Source: a virus
Length of the DNA: 64,000 nucleotides
Virus record (IMG/VR): IMGVR_UViG_3300025913_000027
Span: 1 to 64,000 of that record
Reading direction: 5' to 3' (one strand)
Shown here one piece after another: positions 1-8,103 of the stretch. The position numbers were made by a program, and so were the translations under genes. The notes under the pieces were generated by a model. It searched no databases and was not told the DNA's origin. It worked only from the letters and a program-made list of their open reading frames with translations. Within the stretch, counting starts at the first letter, position 1. The number at the start of each line of letters is the position of its first letter.

Positions 1-126
1 CTCCATCAGTTTGAGAAGCACTTCCAGCACGGTTGTTTCCAGCACTCTCGCTCCGTCCACTATGATGACTAGCTTTCGGCTCGGCGGGTACTCGTTTAGA
101 ATTTTCCTTAGCTGCTCTGCATTCAT
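1..126 (-). CDS. Hypothetical protein, cut by window edge
   Basis: The reading frame starts at an ATG at 126 and is open to the window edge (42 residues visible, beginning MNAEQLRKIL and reaching LVIIVDGARV). The hydrophobic beta-strand-like stretch and leucine-rich end look like a real protein, more so than the overlapping frame of the upstream gene. No family recognised. Confidence 0.5.
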   Translation of the reverse strand, partial: MNAEQLRKILNEYPPSRKLVIIVDGARVLETTVLEVLLKLME

Positions 127-454
127 CGGCGTAGGCCCTCAGCTTGGCGGCCATCCCCTCGTCGAGGACGCCGGTCTTAATGAAGCCGTCACAGTATGCG
201 GCGCGGATTTTCCGGATATAGAGTGGGGACGTATCACCCGCAACAGCCTGTCCCCGGGAGGGCCGTCCGCGCTTGGCTTGGTGCTCTTGATAGAACACCT
301 TCCGTTCGGCGATAGTTCGCGTCCGGCGCTTCTTTCGGGTCGGCTCATTGCACGCCCGCTCGAAGCTCCAGCCGCGCTCTAGGCGCTGATACGCGGTCAT
401 GTAGGCGACGCCTTCGGCAAGGTGCTCGGCGCGAAGTTGGGGATGTTTAGACAT
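1..454 (-). CDS. Hypothetical basic protein, cut by window edge
   Basis: Starts at ATG 454, overlapping the helicase stop by 8 bases (ATGTCTAA), and stays open to the window edge. The first ~110 residues are basic and helical (RKKRRTRT, RKIRAAYCDG, KLRAYADECRA). The remaining part overlaps the better-looking frame that starts at 126, so the true stop may lie just outside or a sequence error may be present. Function unknown. Confidence 0.5.
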   Translation of the reverse strand, partial: MSKHPQLRAEHLAEGVAYMTAYQRLERGWSFERACNEPTRKKRRTRTIAERKVFYQEHQAKRGRPSRGQAVAGDTSPLYIRKIRAAYCDGFIKTGVLDEGMAAKLRAYADECRAAKENSKRVPAEPKASHHSGRSESAGNNRAGSASQTDG

Positions 455-1979
455 TGGTCCTCATCAGCAAGTCGCGCAACCCCCGACCACTAATGTCGTC
501 AGCCACGGTTGTTTTCCCATCGACGATGGCCCAGTTGCGGTCATCGACTGTTCCCGGTGTTCGGATGCGGACGATGGTGACCGGATGTCCCCACTTTTCA
601 GTCCCTCGCTCTTCTCCCTGATTGACATGGATGGCATTAGGAGTTGACGAGAAAAAGATGATAGCATGCGCTCTACTGAAATCGCGGCCTTCGCCTCCAG
701 CTCCGGGCTGACCGACAAGCACGACGGGCTTATCACTGTTCTGAAACTGTAGTCGCACAGCTTCACGCTGTCCAGTTGGGACGCCGCCGTGAAATTCAAG
801 GTAGGAAATTCCGTCTTTGCGGAGCCGCGCACAGACACGTCGAATGTCCTCCCGATACCTACACCAAACGATGGAGTTTTCAGGAAACGTGCCAGTGATC
901 TCTTCGACAAGAGCGTTGTATATCGGAGGCTCAGGATCGATCTCAATGATGTTGTCGCCATCTTTGATATACCCATTCAAAATCTGCTGGAGCTTCTGCA
1001 CACGAGCACCGCCATCCTTGGCCGCGACCATGTCATCGCCGATCTCAACGAGGTGCCGAGAAACCATTTCCAGATAGGCCCGACGCTGAGCCTCACTCAT
1101 AACAACAATTCTCTCGGTCCGCAAGAGCGCAGGCATGCCCTCCACGTCTTCTCGCGTTACCACGCTCGACCACTGCGCGATCTTCGCTTGAAGCTCGTCG
1201 AGGTTCTTGTAGCATTTGAGCTTTTTGTATGCTCGGCGCTTGGCGCGGTATGCGGGCGCGTTCGGGTCGATCTCGTACTCGGCATAGCGACGCGCGAATT
1301 TCTCGTAGCAGTCCCCTGTGAACTCCGGCCCGAGCGCGAGGTCGTCGAGGATTTTATAGATCGCATACGCCTTGAGGGGCGAGTTCAATATCGGCGTGCC
1401 CGTCTCGACCGTGACGTACTTGGCGGCCCGGCTGAGGTTGCGCGCGAGCCGTGTGCGCTTCGCCCCGGCGCGGCCGAAGTGATGGGCCTCGGATATCACG
1501 AGCATGATCTTTCCGTGGCAGGCAGTCCTAAAGGCCTTGATGGCTTTGATACAGTCTTTACCGTGCGCTCCGGTCTCGGTCAGCGCCTCCATATTGACTG
1601 TCAGCCATTTCATCCCGGGAAACTCGTACAGCGCTTTGAGAGCCGCAATGCGGTCCCAGTCCGCGCGCTTCGTCGCCTCCCATGCGAACTTCATCACGTC
1701 GTTACGCGGGAATGTCCATTTCGGGATTTCGTTGATGGCCCAGTTGATGTGGATGCCGTTCGGCGCGAGAACTATGATGCCCTCGATATTGCCCTGATCG
1801 TATTGATAGATCGCTTTGTCGATGACCGCCTTCGATTTGCCAGTTCGCATCGTCCACAATAGAGCCCGGCAGCGGTCGTCCCGGTGCTCATTGAACTCGC
1901 GCTCTTGATGTATCCAAGGGGTCTTGACAGGCTCCGGCCCGAGCAGCTCCAGAAGCTCATCTTCGGAAAGGGTTGTCAC
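447..1979 (-). CDS. SNF2-like superfamily 2 DNA helicase
   Basis: A 510-residue protein with helicase motifs in order: Walker A MRTGKSK (residues 44-50), a DEAH-type motif II written SEAH (163-166), motif III TGTPIL (193-198), and a C-terminal RecA lobe ending in QGEERGTEK, which stands where SNF2 proteins have the Q-x-x-x-R motif VI. Phage members of this family act in replication, recombination or strand displacement by ATP-driven translocation on DNA. The first residue of motif II is S instead of D, which is unusual for the Mg-coordinating position. It lies downstream of the polymerase and HD nucleotidase in the same leftward set, consistent with a replication role. Classification is secure; exact role is inferred. 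Confidence 0.88.
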   Translation of the reverse strand: MTTLSEDELLELLGPEPVKTPWIHQEREFNEHRDDRCRALLWTMRTGKSKAVIDKAIYQYDQGNIEGIIVLAPNGIHINWAINEIPKWTFPRNDVMKFAWEATKRADWDRIAALKALYEFPGMKWLTVNMEALTETGAHGKDCIKAIKAFRTACHGKIMLVISEAHHFGRAGAKRTRLARNLSRAAKYVTVETGTPILNSPLKAYAIYKILDDLALGPEFTGDCYEKFARRYAEYEIDPNAPAYRAKRRAYKKLKCYKNLDELQAKIAQWSSVVTREDVEGMPALLRTERIVVMSEAQRRAYLEMVSRHLVEIGDDMVAAKDGGARVQKLQQILNGYIKDGDNIIEIDPEPPIYNALVEEITGTFPENSIVWCRYREDIRRVCARLRKDGISYLEFHGGVPTGQREAVRLQFQNSDKPVVLVGQPGAGGEGRDFSRAHAIIFFSSTPNAIHVNQGEERGTEKWGHPVTIVRIRTPGTVDDRNWAIVDGKTTVADDISGRGLRDLLMRTNV

Positions 1980-2181
1980 GATCAGCCCTCGCGGTCTTCG
2001 AGCAGTCAGGACAGAGATGATCCCGCCCGCTCATCGTCCAGCCCTCTTCGTGCAGCTCGCGCCAGCACTCCTGAAAATTGTTAACGTCGGCCCCATCGGA
2101 TTTCGAAAACTCATGCTGCTCATCGAAGCAGACATCGCATTGAAAAACCAATAGCCCCCGGCTAGGACGTTCGAAGCTCAT
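1957..2181 (-). CDS. Small zinc-ribbon-like protein
   Basis: 74 residues from ATG 2181, which overlaps the stop of the upstream HD gene as ATGA. Two cysteine pairs, CDVC near the start and CPDC near the end, would form one zinc site. It overlaps the helicase start by 23 bases. Probably a small nucleic-acid or protein-binding factor; no specific function can be given. Confidence 0.6.
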   Translation of the reverse strand: MSFERPSRGLLVFQCDVCFDEQHEFSKSDGADVNNFQECWRELHEEGWTMSGRDHLCPDCSKTARADRDNPFRR

Positions 2182-2870
2182 GATGCTGCCTTTTCTTCTG
2201 CTAGGATTGCCGCCCAGCGTTTCAGGAACTCGCGTTCGGTGCGCTCCGTCCCCCACGGGATAATAGACTTCGCCATGGGCTCGGGCATGAAGTTTCGCTC
2301 AGTGCTGCCGTCAGGCATAAAGTCCCGGTTCTCGGTCGCGAGCGCGATCAGGTCGGCCTCCTTGACTTCGGGGTCCCACGGATATTGGATGTTGAAGTGT
2401 TTGCAGAGCGCCGCGTCCACACGGTTCTCCAGTTTGAAAAGCTCGTCGTTGCCCCTAGCGCGCATCCACCATTTTAGCGGGCTCGGGAAGTCAGGCATAT
2501 ACGCCTCCGCGCCATCATGCAAGAGCCCTTGCTTGCGCTTCGACGGCGTCGCATTCGGCATGCGAGCGATGATGTCGTGAACTACTACGCAATGCTGCCC
2601 GATGGAGATGAACTTCCCGTTGATGCGTCGGACGTGCCCAGTCCACCGAACGCGCGAGGCGAGGGAATGCGCGATGTCGTTGATGTTGTAGTCGTGCTCA
2701 TCAACGTGATCCCAATAGAGCTTCCGGCCGCTGAAAGTTCGGATGTAGTAGCCCGCCTTATCCTTGCCTGTGCGATGGTCAACAACGCCACCAAGCCCGG
2801 CCGAAGTTGGCTGGAGCGCCGCACGACGAGCGCGCGGAGACGGGGGCACTGGATAATTGGGACCGGGCAT
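2178..2870 (-). CDS. HD-domain 5'-deoxynucleotidase (YfbR-like)
   Basis: 230 residues. The HD metal-site pattern is visible: IGQHCVVVHD (first His), LLHDGAEAYM (HD pair), and a downstream EADLIALATE aspartate, followed by a helical C-terminus. YfbR-like enzymes remove phosphate from deoxynucleoside monophosphates and occur in many phages, where they adjust nucleotide pools. The N-terminal ~60 residues are an extra extension rich in Pro and Arg. It sits between polymerase and helicase, consistent with nucleotide metabolism serving replication. The assignment rests on the HD spacing. Confidence 0.75.
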   Translation of the reverse strand: MPGPNYPVPPSPRARRAALQPTSAGLGGVVDHRTGKDKAGYYIRTFSGRKLYWDHVDEHDYNINDIAHSLASRVRWTGHVRRINGKFISIGQHCVVVHDIIARMPNATPSKRKQGLLHDGAEAYMPDFPSPLKWWMRARGNDELFKLENRVDAALCKHFNIQYPWDPEVKEADLIALATENRDFMPDGSTERNFMPEPMAKSIIPWGTERTEREFLKRWAAILAEEKAAS

Positions 2871-2873
2871 AGA

Positions 2874-3098
2874 TCATAATCCTTCGAGCTTATCATAGGC
2901 GCGCAAAATCCTGTGCGCCAATTCGTAGGCCCCCGCCGCATCGGTAACGAAACTACTCAACACCCCAAACTCGTTGTGAAATTGCAGCCGTATCTCGTTG
3001 TCTGGGATGCTAAACCCGATGCTGTATTCCGTTGCGTCAACTTCTTCTTCCTCAAGCTCTATAACAAGTTCGTCGAGCACATCATCAATTCTGGCCAT
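2874..3098 (-). CDS. Hypothetical acidic protein
   Basis: 74 residues with an acidic helix (ELVIELEEEEVDATEY) followed by a mixed region. A GGGGGATTAC purine stretch precedes ATG 3098. It lies between the polymerase stop and the HD gene in one transcription unit. No family recognised. Confidence 0.6.
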   Translation of the reverse strand: MARIDDVLDELVIELEEEEVDATEYSIGFSIPDNEIRLQFHNEFGVLSSFVTDAAGAYELAHRILRAYDKLEGL

Positions 3099-3113
3099 GA
3101 GGTAATCCCCCTT

Positions 3114-5366
3114 TTATTTTCTTAGCCTCGGGCCGACCCAACCTTCCGCAGTTATTGGCATGCCGGGAGCCCAGTCAGGCACGATGGACATGATTGCCTC
3201 AAATTCTTCACGAGTGCAAGTGCCTTTAGCCGCCTCGGCGATAACTTCGTCGTGGATAGACAAGAGTAGATCGAACTCTGGCAGCTCGTCAACGCGATGC
3301 ATCGCTTCAGCCAGAAGATCGCGTGAGCTGGCTTGGTCGTAATTCTCGACGAGCGAACCGCCGTGCGTGCCGCACCGCTTCCACTGCTTAGTGTATGTAT
3401 CGCGGCCCATGAAAGACAGATGCGGCGATATGAAGCTCTCCGGCGCGTCGGGCAAGAGCCGCTTGTTCTGTTTCTCCGCGAGCTTCTCCGCGTGCCAGCG
3501 CACGCGATTTTGCGGGACGCTCTTCTTCGCCGGGAAGTTCACAGTCGTCGGCCGCCCGCGCGCATTTAGCGCCGCGAACCGATAGGTGACACGCATCCTC
3601 ACGCGTGGATAGAGATAGGCGAGAAGCCGCCCGGACGGCAAGCGGCAGTGCAAGAAGTTGCCGTCGTCGCTCATGAAGTACGAGACTGCCCCGATGCCGA
3701 ACGCGTCACCGCCGCAGAAGTGCTCGCCGCCTTCGAGGACCGCCGCAATAGCCGCCTTCTCGCTGTCCCGCCAGAGCATCGGGACTTCGGGATACTTCTC
3801 CTTGCGATAGATGCGAACGACCATCTGGCAGAACTCGTCATCAAGCCATATGCCCTCGTCGTTCCAGACTGTCGCTTGGAACTTCTCCCAGCCCATCGCG
3901 TAGCCGAGGCCCAAGATGGCTTTCTTCCCGAGATTGCGTTCGTTCTTGTCCGCTTTCGTGATCGTGCGGCCATAGATGCCGCTCGCCATGTCGCAGTAGA
4001 TGTCCTGCCCCGGAGTAAACATCGCGAGCATCGTCGCGCAGCCCGAGAGCCACGCCAGCTTGCGTGCTTCGATGGCATTGAAGTCGGCCGCGTACAGCTC
4101 CTTGCCCTCACTGGCGATGAGCGCGCCACGGCAGGCCTTGGCGAGGCATACCATGGGCTCGCCCCAGATCATCGTGATCAGCTCGCGGTCGAGCGTGAGG
4201 ATGTCATCCCACGCCTTGCTCATGTCTTTGGCGTACCCCCGGACGAAGTTATGCGGCTGGACGCCTTTGCCGGACCATCGGCCGGTCCGGTCGGCCCCGT
4301 TGTAGAGCATGATGTCGTGCAGCTTGCCGTCCGGGCATACGCTCTGCACCATCCGCTTGTACTTGGCGACCGACGAGCGGTTGACCTCCATGCAAATTCG
4401 CAGGGCGCGCTCGACCCGGGCACCTTCCTCGCCGAGCGCCTCCCACTTCTCACGGGACGGCCCAAGCGCGGCTTCCCGGGCCTCGTCGCCAGCCTTCGTC
4501 GGGACGCCGTCGAGCGCAAAGCTGAGCGTATCGGCCTTGGTATTCTCAAGAGGCGGCTGATCGAGTTCTACGAGCCGCCCATTGGCCCAGCCGAGCAGGA
4601 CCGCACGTTGGGACCCCTTCTCGACGACGCCCCCAGTGATGTCCTTTAGCTCGCTATTGAGCCGGTCGGCTTCGAGCTTGGCGAGATCGAGCGCTTCGGT
4701 AGCGGCGTGATGGTCGAGAGTGATCCCCCGGAGGTTCATCCGGAAGTCCATAAGCCAATAATCCCGCTCGCGCTCGGTCATCTCCGGGCAGAAGTCGGAG
4801 AGACCTCGCTCAGAACGGATGTCGCCTTGGCAGTAGACCCAGTTCTTCCGGTGTTCTATTTCCTCTTCGCAGAATACGATGATCCCGTCGCCCTTGCTCT
4901 TGCCACGTCGAGGCAGCGGTTTGGAGAGTTTGTTGATCAGCCGCTTGCCGTCCGCGATCTTCTTGTGCGGCAGGCCCAGTGCGTCAACCGCGTCCCCTAG
5001 CGCGCGAGGCAGGGACATACACGACGCCTTCGCCGCCGAGCAGTGGAGCTGCTCGGGCTGGAGCTTGACATCCCACTCGGGAAACTCCCGCGTGAACGCC
5101 TCATTCCAGACGTTGAACTCGAAGCCCGCGTTGTGCGCCTCAATCGGCTCACCATCGCGGATGCGTCGGATCAACTCGTCGTCGGGCTCATCTTTCTCTA
5201 TCCACGGATGATCGCGGTGCCAGAGAAATACCGTGTCGTCTATCGATTGCTCACTGTACTGCCAGCACAAGCATAGAACTTGCGTACTTGTGTCGAGCGC
5301 ATAGCGCCGCTGGCCCCACTTGAGGAGGTCGGCCGCGCTCCGCGTCTCGAAATCAAGATAAATCAT
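3114..5366 (-). CDS. polA-like: Family A DNA polymerase with 3'-5' exonuclease domain
   Basis: 750 residues. The N-terminal proofreading domain shows ExoI DFET (residues 5-8), ExoII HNAGFEFNVW (~80-90) and ExoIII YCQGDIRSE (~175-185). The polymerase domain shows motif A ADFNAIEARKLAWLSG (~427), motif B KKAILGLGYAMGWEKF (~477) and motif C SIHDEVIAEA (~701). This is the phage replicative polymerase. Motif B carries LGLGYAMG where E. coli Pol I has the FxxxYG O-helix, a variation common in phage enzymes. The ATG at 5366 overlaps the stop of the upstream gene as ATGA. It acts with the DUF2815 binding protein and primase-helicase encoded nearby. Confidence 0.95.
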   Translation of the reverse strand: MIYLDFETRSAADLLKWGQRRYALDTSTQVLCLCWQYSEQSIDDTVFLWHRDHPWIEKDEPDDELIRRIRDGEPIEAHNAGFEFNVWNEAFTREFPEWDVKLQPEQLHCSAAKASCMSLPRALGDAVDALGLPHKKIADGKRLINKLSKPLPRRGKSKGDGIIVFCEEEIEHRKNWVYCQGDIRSERGLSDFCPEMTERERDYWLMDFRMNLRGITLDHHAATEALDLAKLEADRLNSELKDITGGVVEKGSQRAVLLGWANGRLVELDQPPLENTKADTLSFALDGVPTKAGDEAREAALGPSREKWEALGEEGARVERALRICMEVNRSSVAKYKRMVQSVCPDGKLHDIMLYNGADRTGRWSGKGVQPHNFVRGYAKDMSKAWDDILTLDRELITMIWGEPMVCLAKACRGALIASEGKELYAADFNAIEARKLAWLSGCATMLAMFTPGQDIYCDMASGIYGRTITKADKNERNLGKKAILGLGYAMGWEKFQATVWNDEGIWLDDEFCQMVVRIYRKEKYPEVPMLWRDSEKAAIAAVLEGGEHFCGGDAFGIGAVSYFMSDDGNFLHCRLPSGRLLAYLYPRVRMRVTYRFAALNARGRPTTVNFPAKKSVPQNRVRWHAEKLAEKQNKRLLPDAPESFISPHLSFMGRDTYTKQWKRCGTHGGSLVENYDQASSRDLLAEAMHRVDELPEFDLLLSIHDEVIAEAAKGTCTREEFEAIMSIVPDWAPGMPITAEGWVGPRLRK

Positions 5367-5614
5367 GCGGGCTGGAGCGCCTCAGAAGAGGCCATCTTGA
5401 GAGCAGGGGGCTCGGGGCTGATCACGCGCAATGTCGGGGTCAGCAATTCTCGCAGGGCCTTGCGAACAACCTCACGCGCATCGAACACGAGCTGATGATT
5501 GATCGCATTGGCATGGGGAGTAGAGTAGTTCGTTGTCGCGACTACAGTCGCGAGTACGAGAGCTTCAATGGCCTCGGTGACAAGTTCGATCTTGGTCTCT
5601 TGTTGAGTGGACAT
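5363..5614 (-). CDS. Hypothetical helical protein upstream of polymerase
   Basis: 83 residues from ATG 5614, chosen because AGGAAG precedes it at good spacing. Mostly helical with EAIEALVLATVVATTNY and REVVRKALRELL. First gene of the polymerase unit, with a TTGACA promoter just upstream and ATGA coupling to the polymerase. Function unknown. Confidence 0.65.
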   Translation of the reverse strand: MSTQQETKIELVTEAIEALVLATVVATTNYSTPHANAINHQLVFDAREVVRKALRELLTPTLRVISPEPPALKMASSEALQPA

Positions 5615-5647
5615 GGCGCTTCCTGAAAATTGATGACGATGCCCACT

Positions 5648-5676
5648 CACAAATCAGACGCACGCGCTGCTGTCAA
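5648..5676 (-). promoter_or_regulatory. Sigma70-type promoter for the polymerase unit
   Basis: On the - strand TTGACA (5676-5671) is followed after 17 bases by TTTGTG. The -35 is perfect but the -10 is weak. It lies 34 bases upstream of ATG 5614, just below a strong hairpin that separates it from the SSB gene. Confidence 0.5.
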
Positions 5677-5683
5677 TATGGTT

Positions 5684-5715
5684 GGGGCCGATTATCATTT
5701 CTGATAACCGGCCCC
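5684..5715 (-). terminator. Long hairpin downstream of the SSB gene
   Basis: Inverted repeat GGGGCCG-A-TTATC / GATAA-C-CGGCCCC with a 6-base loop, about 12 paired bases. It follows the DUF2815 stop and precedes the polymerase promoter, as expected for a terminator or attenuator. There is no strong U-run, so it could instead stabilise mRNA ends. Confidence 0.55.
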
Positions 5716-5789
5716 GGTATTCCTCGCCCCGTGTACTCACGGACGGATGCAGTCGAGACCGCTACGGCACTGTGGCCCGAGAAACCTCC

Positions 5790-6419
5790 TTACGCGGTCG
5801 GATCGTCGTCATCCCCGCCGAAGTCGTCGTCACTCTCGAAGCCTTCGGCCGGATCATCGCCGAAATCGTCCTCGGCCGAGGTGAAGCCCTCGAAGCTCTC
5901 GTCGTCGCCGAGCTTCTGGATATTGCCCAGACCGATGGCGAGACCCTTGCCGATGTTGTTGAAGGCATAGGGGTTGACCGACGCGCGAGCCCAGCAGCCC
6001 GCGTAGAACTCTTCCGCGTTCTCCGGCGTGATCGGGTTGCCCTTCACGTCGAGAATTTGCGGGCGGCGCTTCGAGTTGGCCATGGAGAAGAACACCATGT
6101 CCGGATCACCGTAGCCTTGGTAATCCTTTTCGTTGCCCTTGTGGAACGGGATTTTGAAGGAGCGGTCCTCCTTCATGGTCTTGATGTCCTTCTTGAAGAA
6201 CTCCTGACAGACCTCCGCCAGCTTCTTCTTGATGGCATCCCACTTGGCCTTGTCGGCGTCGGTGAATTGCTTCGGATAGAACAGACCGACGAGCGAATAG
6301 CGGGGCGTCCCGTTATTGTAGCTGGCCTTCTCGAAGACTTGGGGGAAGCTGACGCGGAATTTCGGGGTCAGCAGGCGAGAGCCCTTTTTGCCGGGCGCGG
6401 CTGTAGCGTTGGATGCCAT
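5790..6419 (-). CDS. DUF2815 single-stranded DNA-binding protein
   Basis: 209 residues. The core (TPKFRVSFPQVF, GDPDMVFFSMANSKRRPQ, AGCWARASVNPYAFNN, GKGLAIGLGNIQKLGDDE) is the DUF2815 family, related to T7 gp2.5-like OB-fold ssDNA-binding proteins. The C-terminus is a highly acidic tail (DDDFGGDDDDPTA), typical of phage SSBs that contact polymerase and helicase. It binds unwound DNA during replication. It has its own TTGACA promoter and lies just upstream of the polymerase unit, consistent with high early expression. Confidence 0.88.
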   Translation of the reverse strand: MASNATAAPGKKGSRLLTPKFRVSFPQVFEKASYNNGTPRYSLVGLFYPKQFTDADKAKWDAIKKKLAEVCQEFFKKDIKTMKEDRSFKIPFHKGNEKDYQGYGDPDMVFFSMANSKRRPQILDVKGNPITPENAEEFYAGCWARASVNPYAFNNIGKGLAIGLGNIQKLGDDESFEGFTSAEDDFGDDPAEGFESDDDFGGDDDDPTA

Positions 6420-6473
6420 GATGTCCGTCCTTTCGATTTGATGTGATGTGATAATTGGACTTGGCAGTTGTGG

Positions 6474-6502
6474 CTTTTAACGAAGTCTTAACCACCTGTC
6501 AA
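6474..6502 (-). promoter_or_regulatory. Promoter for the SSB gene
   Basis: On the - strand TTGACA (6502-6497), 17-base spacer, TAAAAG. It overlaps the last codons of the PAP2-like gene and is 55 bases upstream of the SSB ATG, so the SSB can be transcribed on its own. Confidence 0.6.
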
Positions 6503-7158
6503 GGAATAAATTGACGCCACGCGAAAAATACAGCAGCCCCGAGCAGCGCCCCCGGGACCACGTCCACCACATAATGCTGCTTGGTCTTGAGGGCGGATGT
6601 CGCGATCAGCAACGGGAAGAGCCCGCCGACGTATCCAGCGACCGGCCAGTTCTGCCAGATCGTCAGATCAACCATCATGGCAACGCTCACGTGCATGCTC
6701 GGCAGGGAATTGCGGAGCTTGTCGTAGCTCCAGACGAGGTCGAGCATTCGCATGGAGCGCGGCCAGAGCGTGCGCGCTGCGTCGCGCGGCACGGCTCCGT
6801 AGTTCTTCCCTCGCACAAACCCGACAGGCATCAGCTCGCGCCAATGCGAAGGGATGGCAACCGGCCAGAGTATGAAGAACGTCACCTGTATGGCGAGCAG
6901 CGTCAGGAAGCACCCCACGCAATACGCGTAGGCCTGCCACGAGGGCACGCTGAGCGCGGCGAGCAGGATCATGGGGTAGTAGAGCCCAGAGTAAATCCAG
7001 ACCCAGCGCGGATCGAAGTTGATCTTGCGATCCCAGCTTGTCTCGAAGTAGCGTGCGTCGAAGAATGTCTGGCGCTGAGCCCAGAAGTAGAATTGATATC
7101 CGCCGACGATCAGGACGACAGTGATGAACAGCTCAAGTAGGCGGTCGAACAAGATCAT
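6499..7158 (-). CDS. PAP2-superfamily membrane phosphatase/phosphotransferase
   Basis: About 219 residues from ATG 7158 (MILFDRLLELF), with roughly six hydrophobic segments. Two PAP2 signature motifs are clear: SLPSMHVS (motif 2) and KTKQHYVVDV, which holds the catalytic H-x3-D of motif 3. SLPSMH is typical of the inositol-phosphotransferase/AUR1-like branch. PAP2 enzymes act on lipid phosphates or transfer phospho-groups at the membrane. Finding one amid replication genes in a phage is unusual; possible roles are altering host lipid or lipid-linked sugar pools, or superinfection exclusion. The fold is well supported; the role is speculation. Confidence 0.8.
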   Translation of the reverse strand: MILFDRLLELFITVVLIVGGYQFYFWAQRQTFFDARYFETSWDRKINFDPRWVWIYSGLYYPMILLAALSVPSWQAYAYCVGCFLTLLAIQVTFFILWPVAIPSHWRELMPVGFVRGKNYGAVPRDAARTLWPRSMRMLDLVWSYDKLRNSLPSMHVSVAMMVDLTIWQNWPVAGYVGGLFPLLIATSALKTKQHYVVDVVPGALLGAAVFFAWRQFIP

Positions 7159-7318
7159 CAAATTCCCCTCGCATAGTGGCTTCGTTTTTGAGCCGTAGAA
7201 AAACATCGTGGATGTTCGGCCCAATTGGGTTTAGGGTCCACACTTTGGCGGCTTCGAGCATGATCGCCATCTCGCGCCGTCGTCGCTCACATTCGACGCA
7301 ATCAAACTTGAACGCCAT
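7133..7318 (-). CDS. Small protein with a CxxC pair
   Basis: 61 residues from ATG 7318 (MAFKFDCVECERRRRE). The stop of the upstream membrane peptide is separated from this ATG by one base. A single CVEC pair is followed by arginine-rich helix. It overlaps the PAP2-like start by 26 bases. Function unknown. Confidence 0.55.
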   Translation of the reverse strand: MAFKFDCVECERRRREMAIMLEAAKVWTLNPIGPNIHDVFLRLKNEATMRGEFDDLVRPPT

Positions 7319-7319
7319 G

Positions 7320-7475
7320 TCAGTGATGCAGGGTCGAGTAGCCGAGGATGAACCCAGCGACCGCAGCGGCAAGAAAGACGGCGGCCCCTTGCAGAATGAA
7401 GTTGGTTACGGGGCGACCCCGGAACGGGAAGTTCTGGAAACCGATGAGCATCAGCTCTGGAAAAGGCGATTGCAT
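7320..7475 (-). CDS. 51-residue single-span membrane peptide
   Basis: Starts at ATG 7475, one base below the stop of the upstream secreted-protein gene. The sequence is MQSPFPELML at the start, with one hydrophobic segment (FILQGAAVFLAAAVAGFILG) in the second half. One of many membrane micro-proteins in this phage; no family recognised. Confidence 0.6.
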   Translation of the reverse strand: MQSPFPELMLIGFQNFPFRGRPVTNFILQGAAVFLAAAVAGFILGYSTLHH

Positions 7476-7476
7476 T

Positions 7477-8103
7477 TTAGCCTCCGCTCGGATGTCGGAT
7501 CAGGCAATAGATCATGCCGACCTCACCTGAATGCACCGTCATGAAAATCCAACTCACGTCGGTCGGATTGTCGAGATCGTCTTCGGCCCGATTGACAACC
7601 TCTTTCGGGACGATGATTTCAGTCCCGTCAGCGATGGGGTCGCGCCTCGTGCCGTCCGGATACTTCTTAGCCGAACCGTCGCCAATCTTCGCTGTCCACG
7701 TCCCATCGGGGTTGGGCCAGTAGCTCTCGACTGGATAGGCGTCGCCTTTTCCGCAACACGATCCGGGGAAGTTCGGCCGTGGCAGGCTCTCAAACCATTT
7801 CGTTGTCGGGGCGTTCGGATCGAAGCCGTGATCCATAGCCGGAGCCTTGTGAGGCCAAAAGAGCCATAGACCGAACGCAATGAAGATCGCCCAGCCTACG
7901 AGCGTGCGCGCCGCTTCCGGCCTGCGCGGGCGTGCTTGGCTCGGGCGCGCTTCGAGGCGGCACGCTTGATCGCGACCGTCTGGGCACATAGGATGGTCGC
8001 AAACAAGGTATTGATCGCGGTCCGAAATGCAGCAAACGCCGCATCGATATCGCGGGGCTTCCGGGTACGCCGGGCCATGCTCATCGCTCCCCATGACTGT
8101 CAT
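7477..8103 (-). CDS. Membrane-anchored or secreted cysteine-containing protein
   Basis: 208 residues if the ATG at 8103 is used. The mature-looking part begins with a hydrophobic segment (WAIFIAFGLWLFWPH, ~70-85) followed by KWFESLPRPNFPGSCCGKGDAYPVE and a C-terminal domain with GMIYCLIRHP. This resembles secreted proteins of unknown function that I associate with Rhizobiales (CC near the start, GxIYCF-like end). The first 60 residues overlap another convincing frame (7896-8084), and no standard start codon lies just before the hydrophobic segment. The true start is therefore uncertain: a dual-coded leader or a rare start codon near 7895. Confidence 0.55.
   Translation of the reverse strand: MTVMGSDEHGPAYPEAPRYRCGVCCISDRDQYLVCDHPMCPDGRDQACRLEARPSQARPRRPEAARTLVGWAIFIAFGLWLFWPHKAPAMDHGFDPNAPTTKWFESLPRPNFPGSCCGKGDAYPVESYWPNPDGTWTAKIGDGSAKKYPDGTRRDPIADGTEIIVPKEVVNRAEDDLDNPTDVSWIFMTVHSGEVGMIYCLIRHPSGG
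7896..8084 (-). CDS. Small basic protein nested in the secreted-protein frame
   Basis: 62 residues from ATG 8084, overlapping the upstream stop as ATGA, the coupling used throughout this phage. The sequence begins MSMARRTRKPRDIDAAFAAF and ends in a strongly basic tail (KRARAKHARAGRKRRARS). It lies wholly within the 5' half of the secreted-protein gene in another frame, and its stop (7898-7896) is exactly where that protein's hydrophobic segment begins. Function unknown. Confidence 0.5.
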   Translation of the reverse strand: MSMARRTRKPRDIDAAFAAFRTAINTLFATILCAQTVAIKRAASKRARAKHARAGRKRRARS

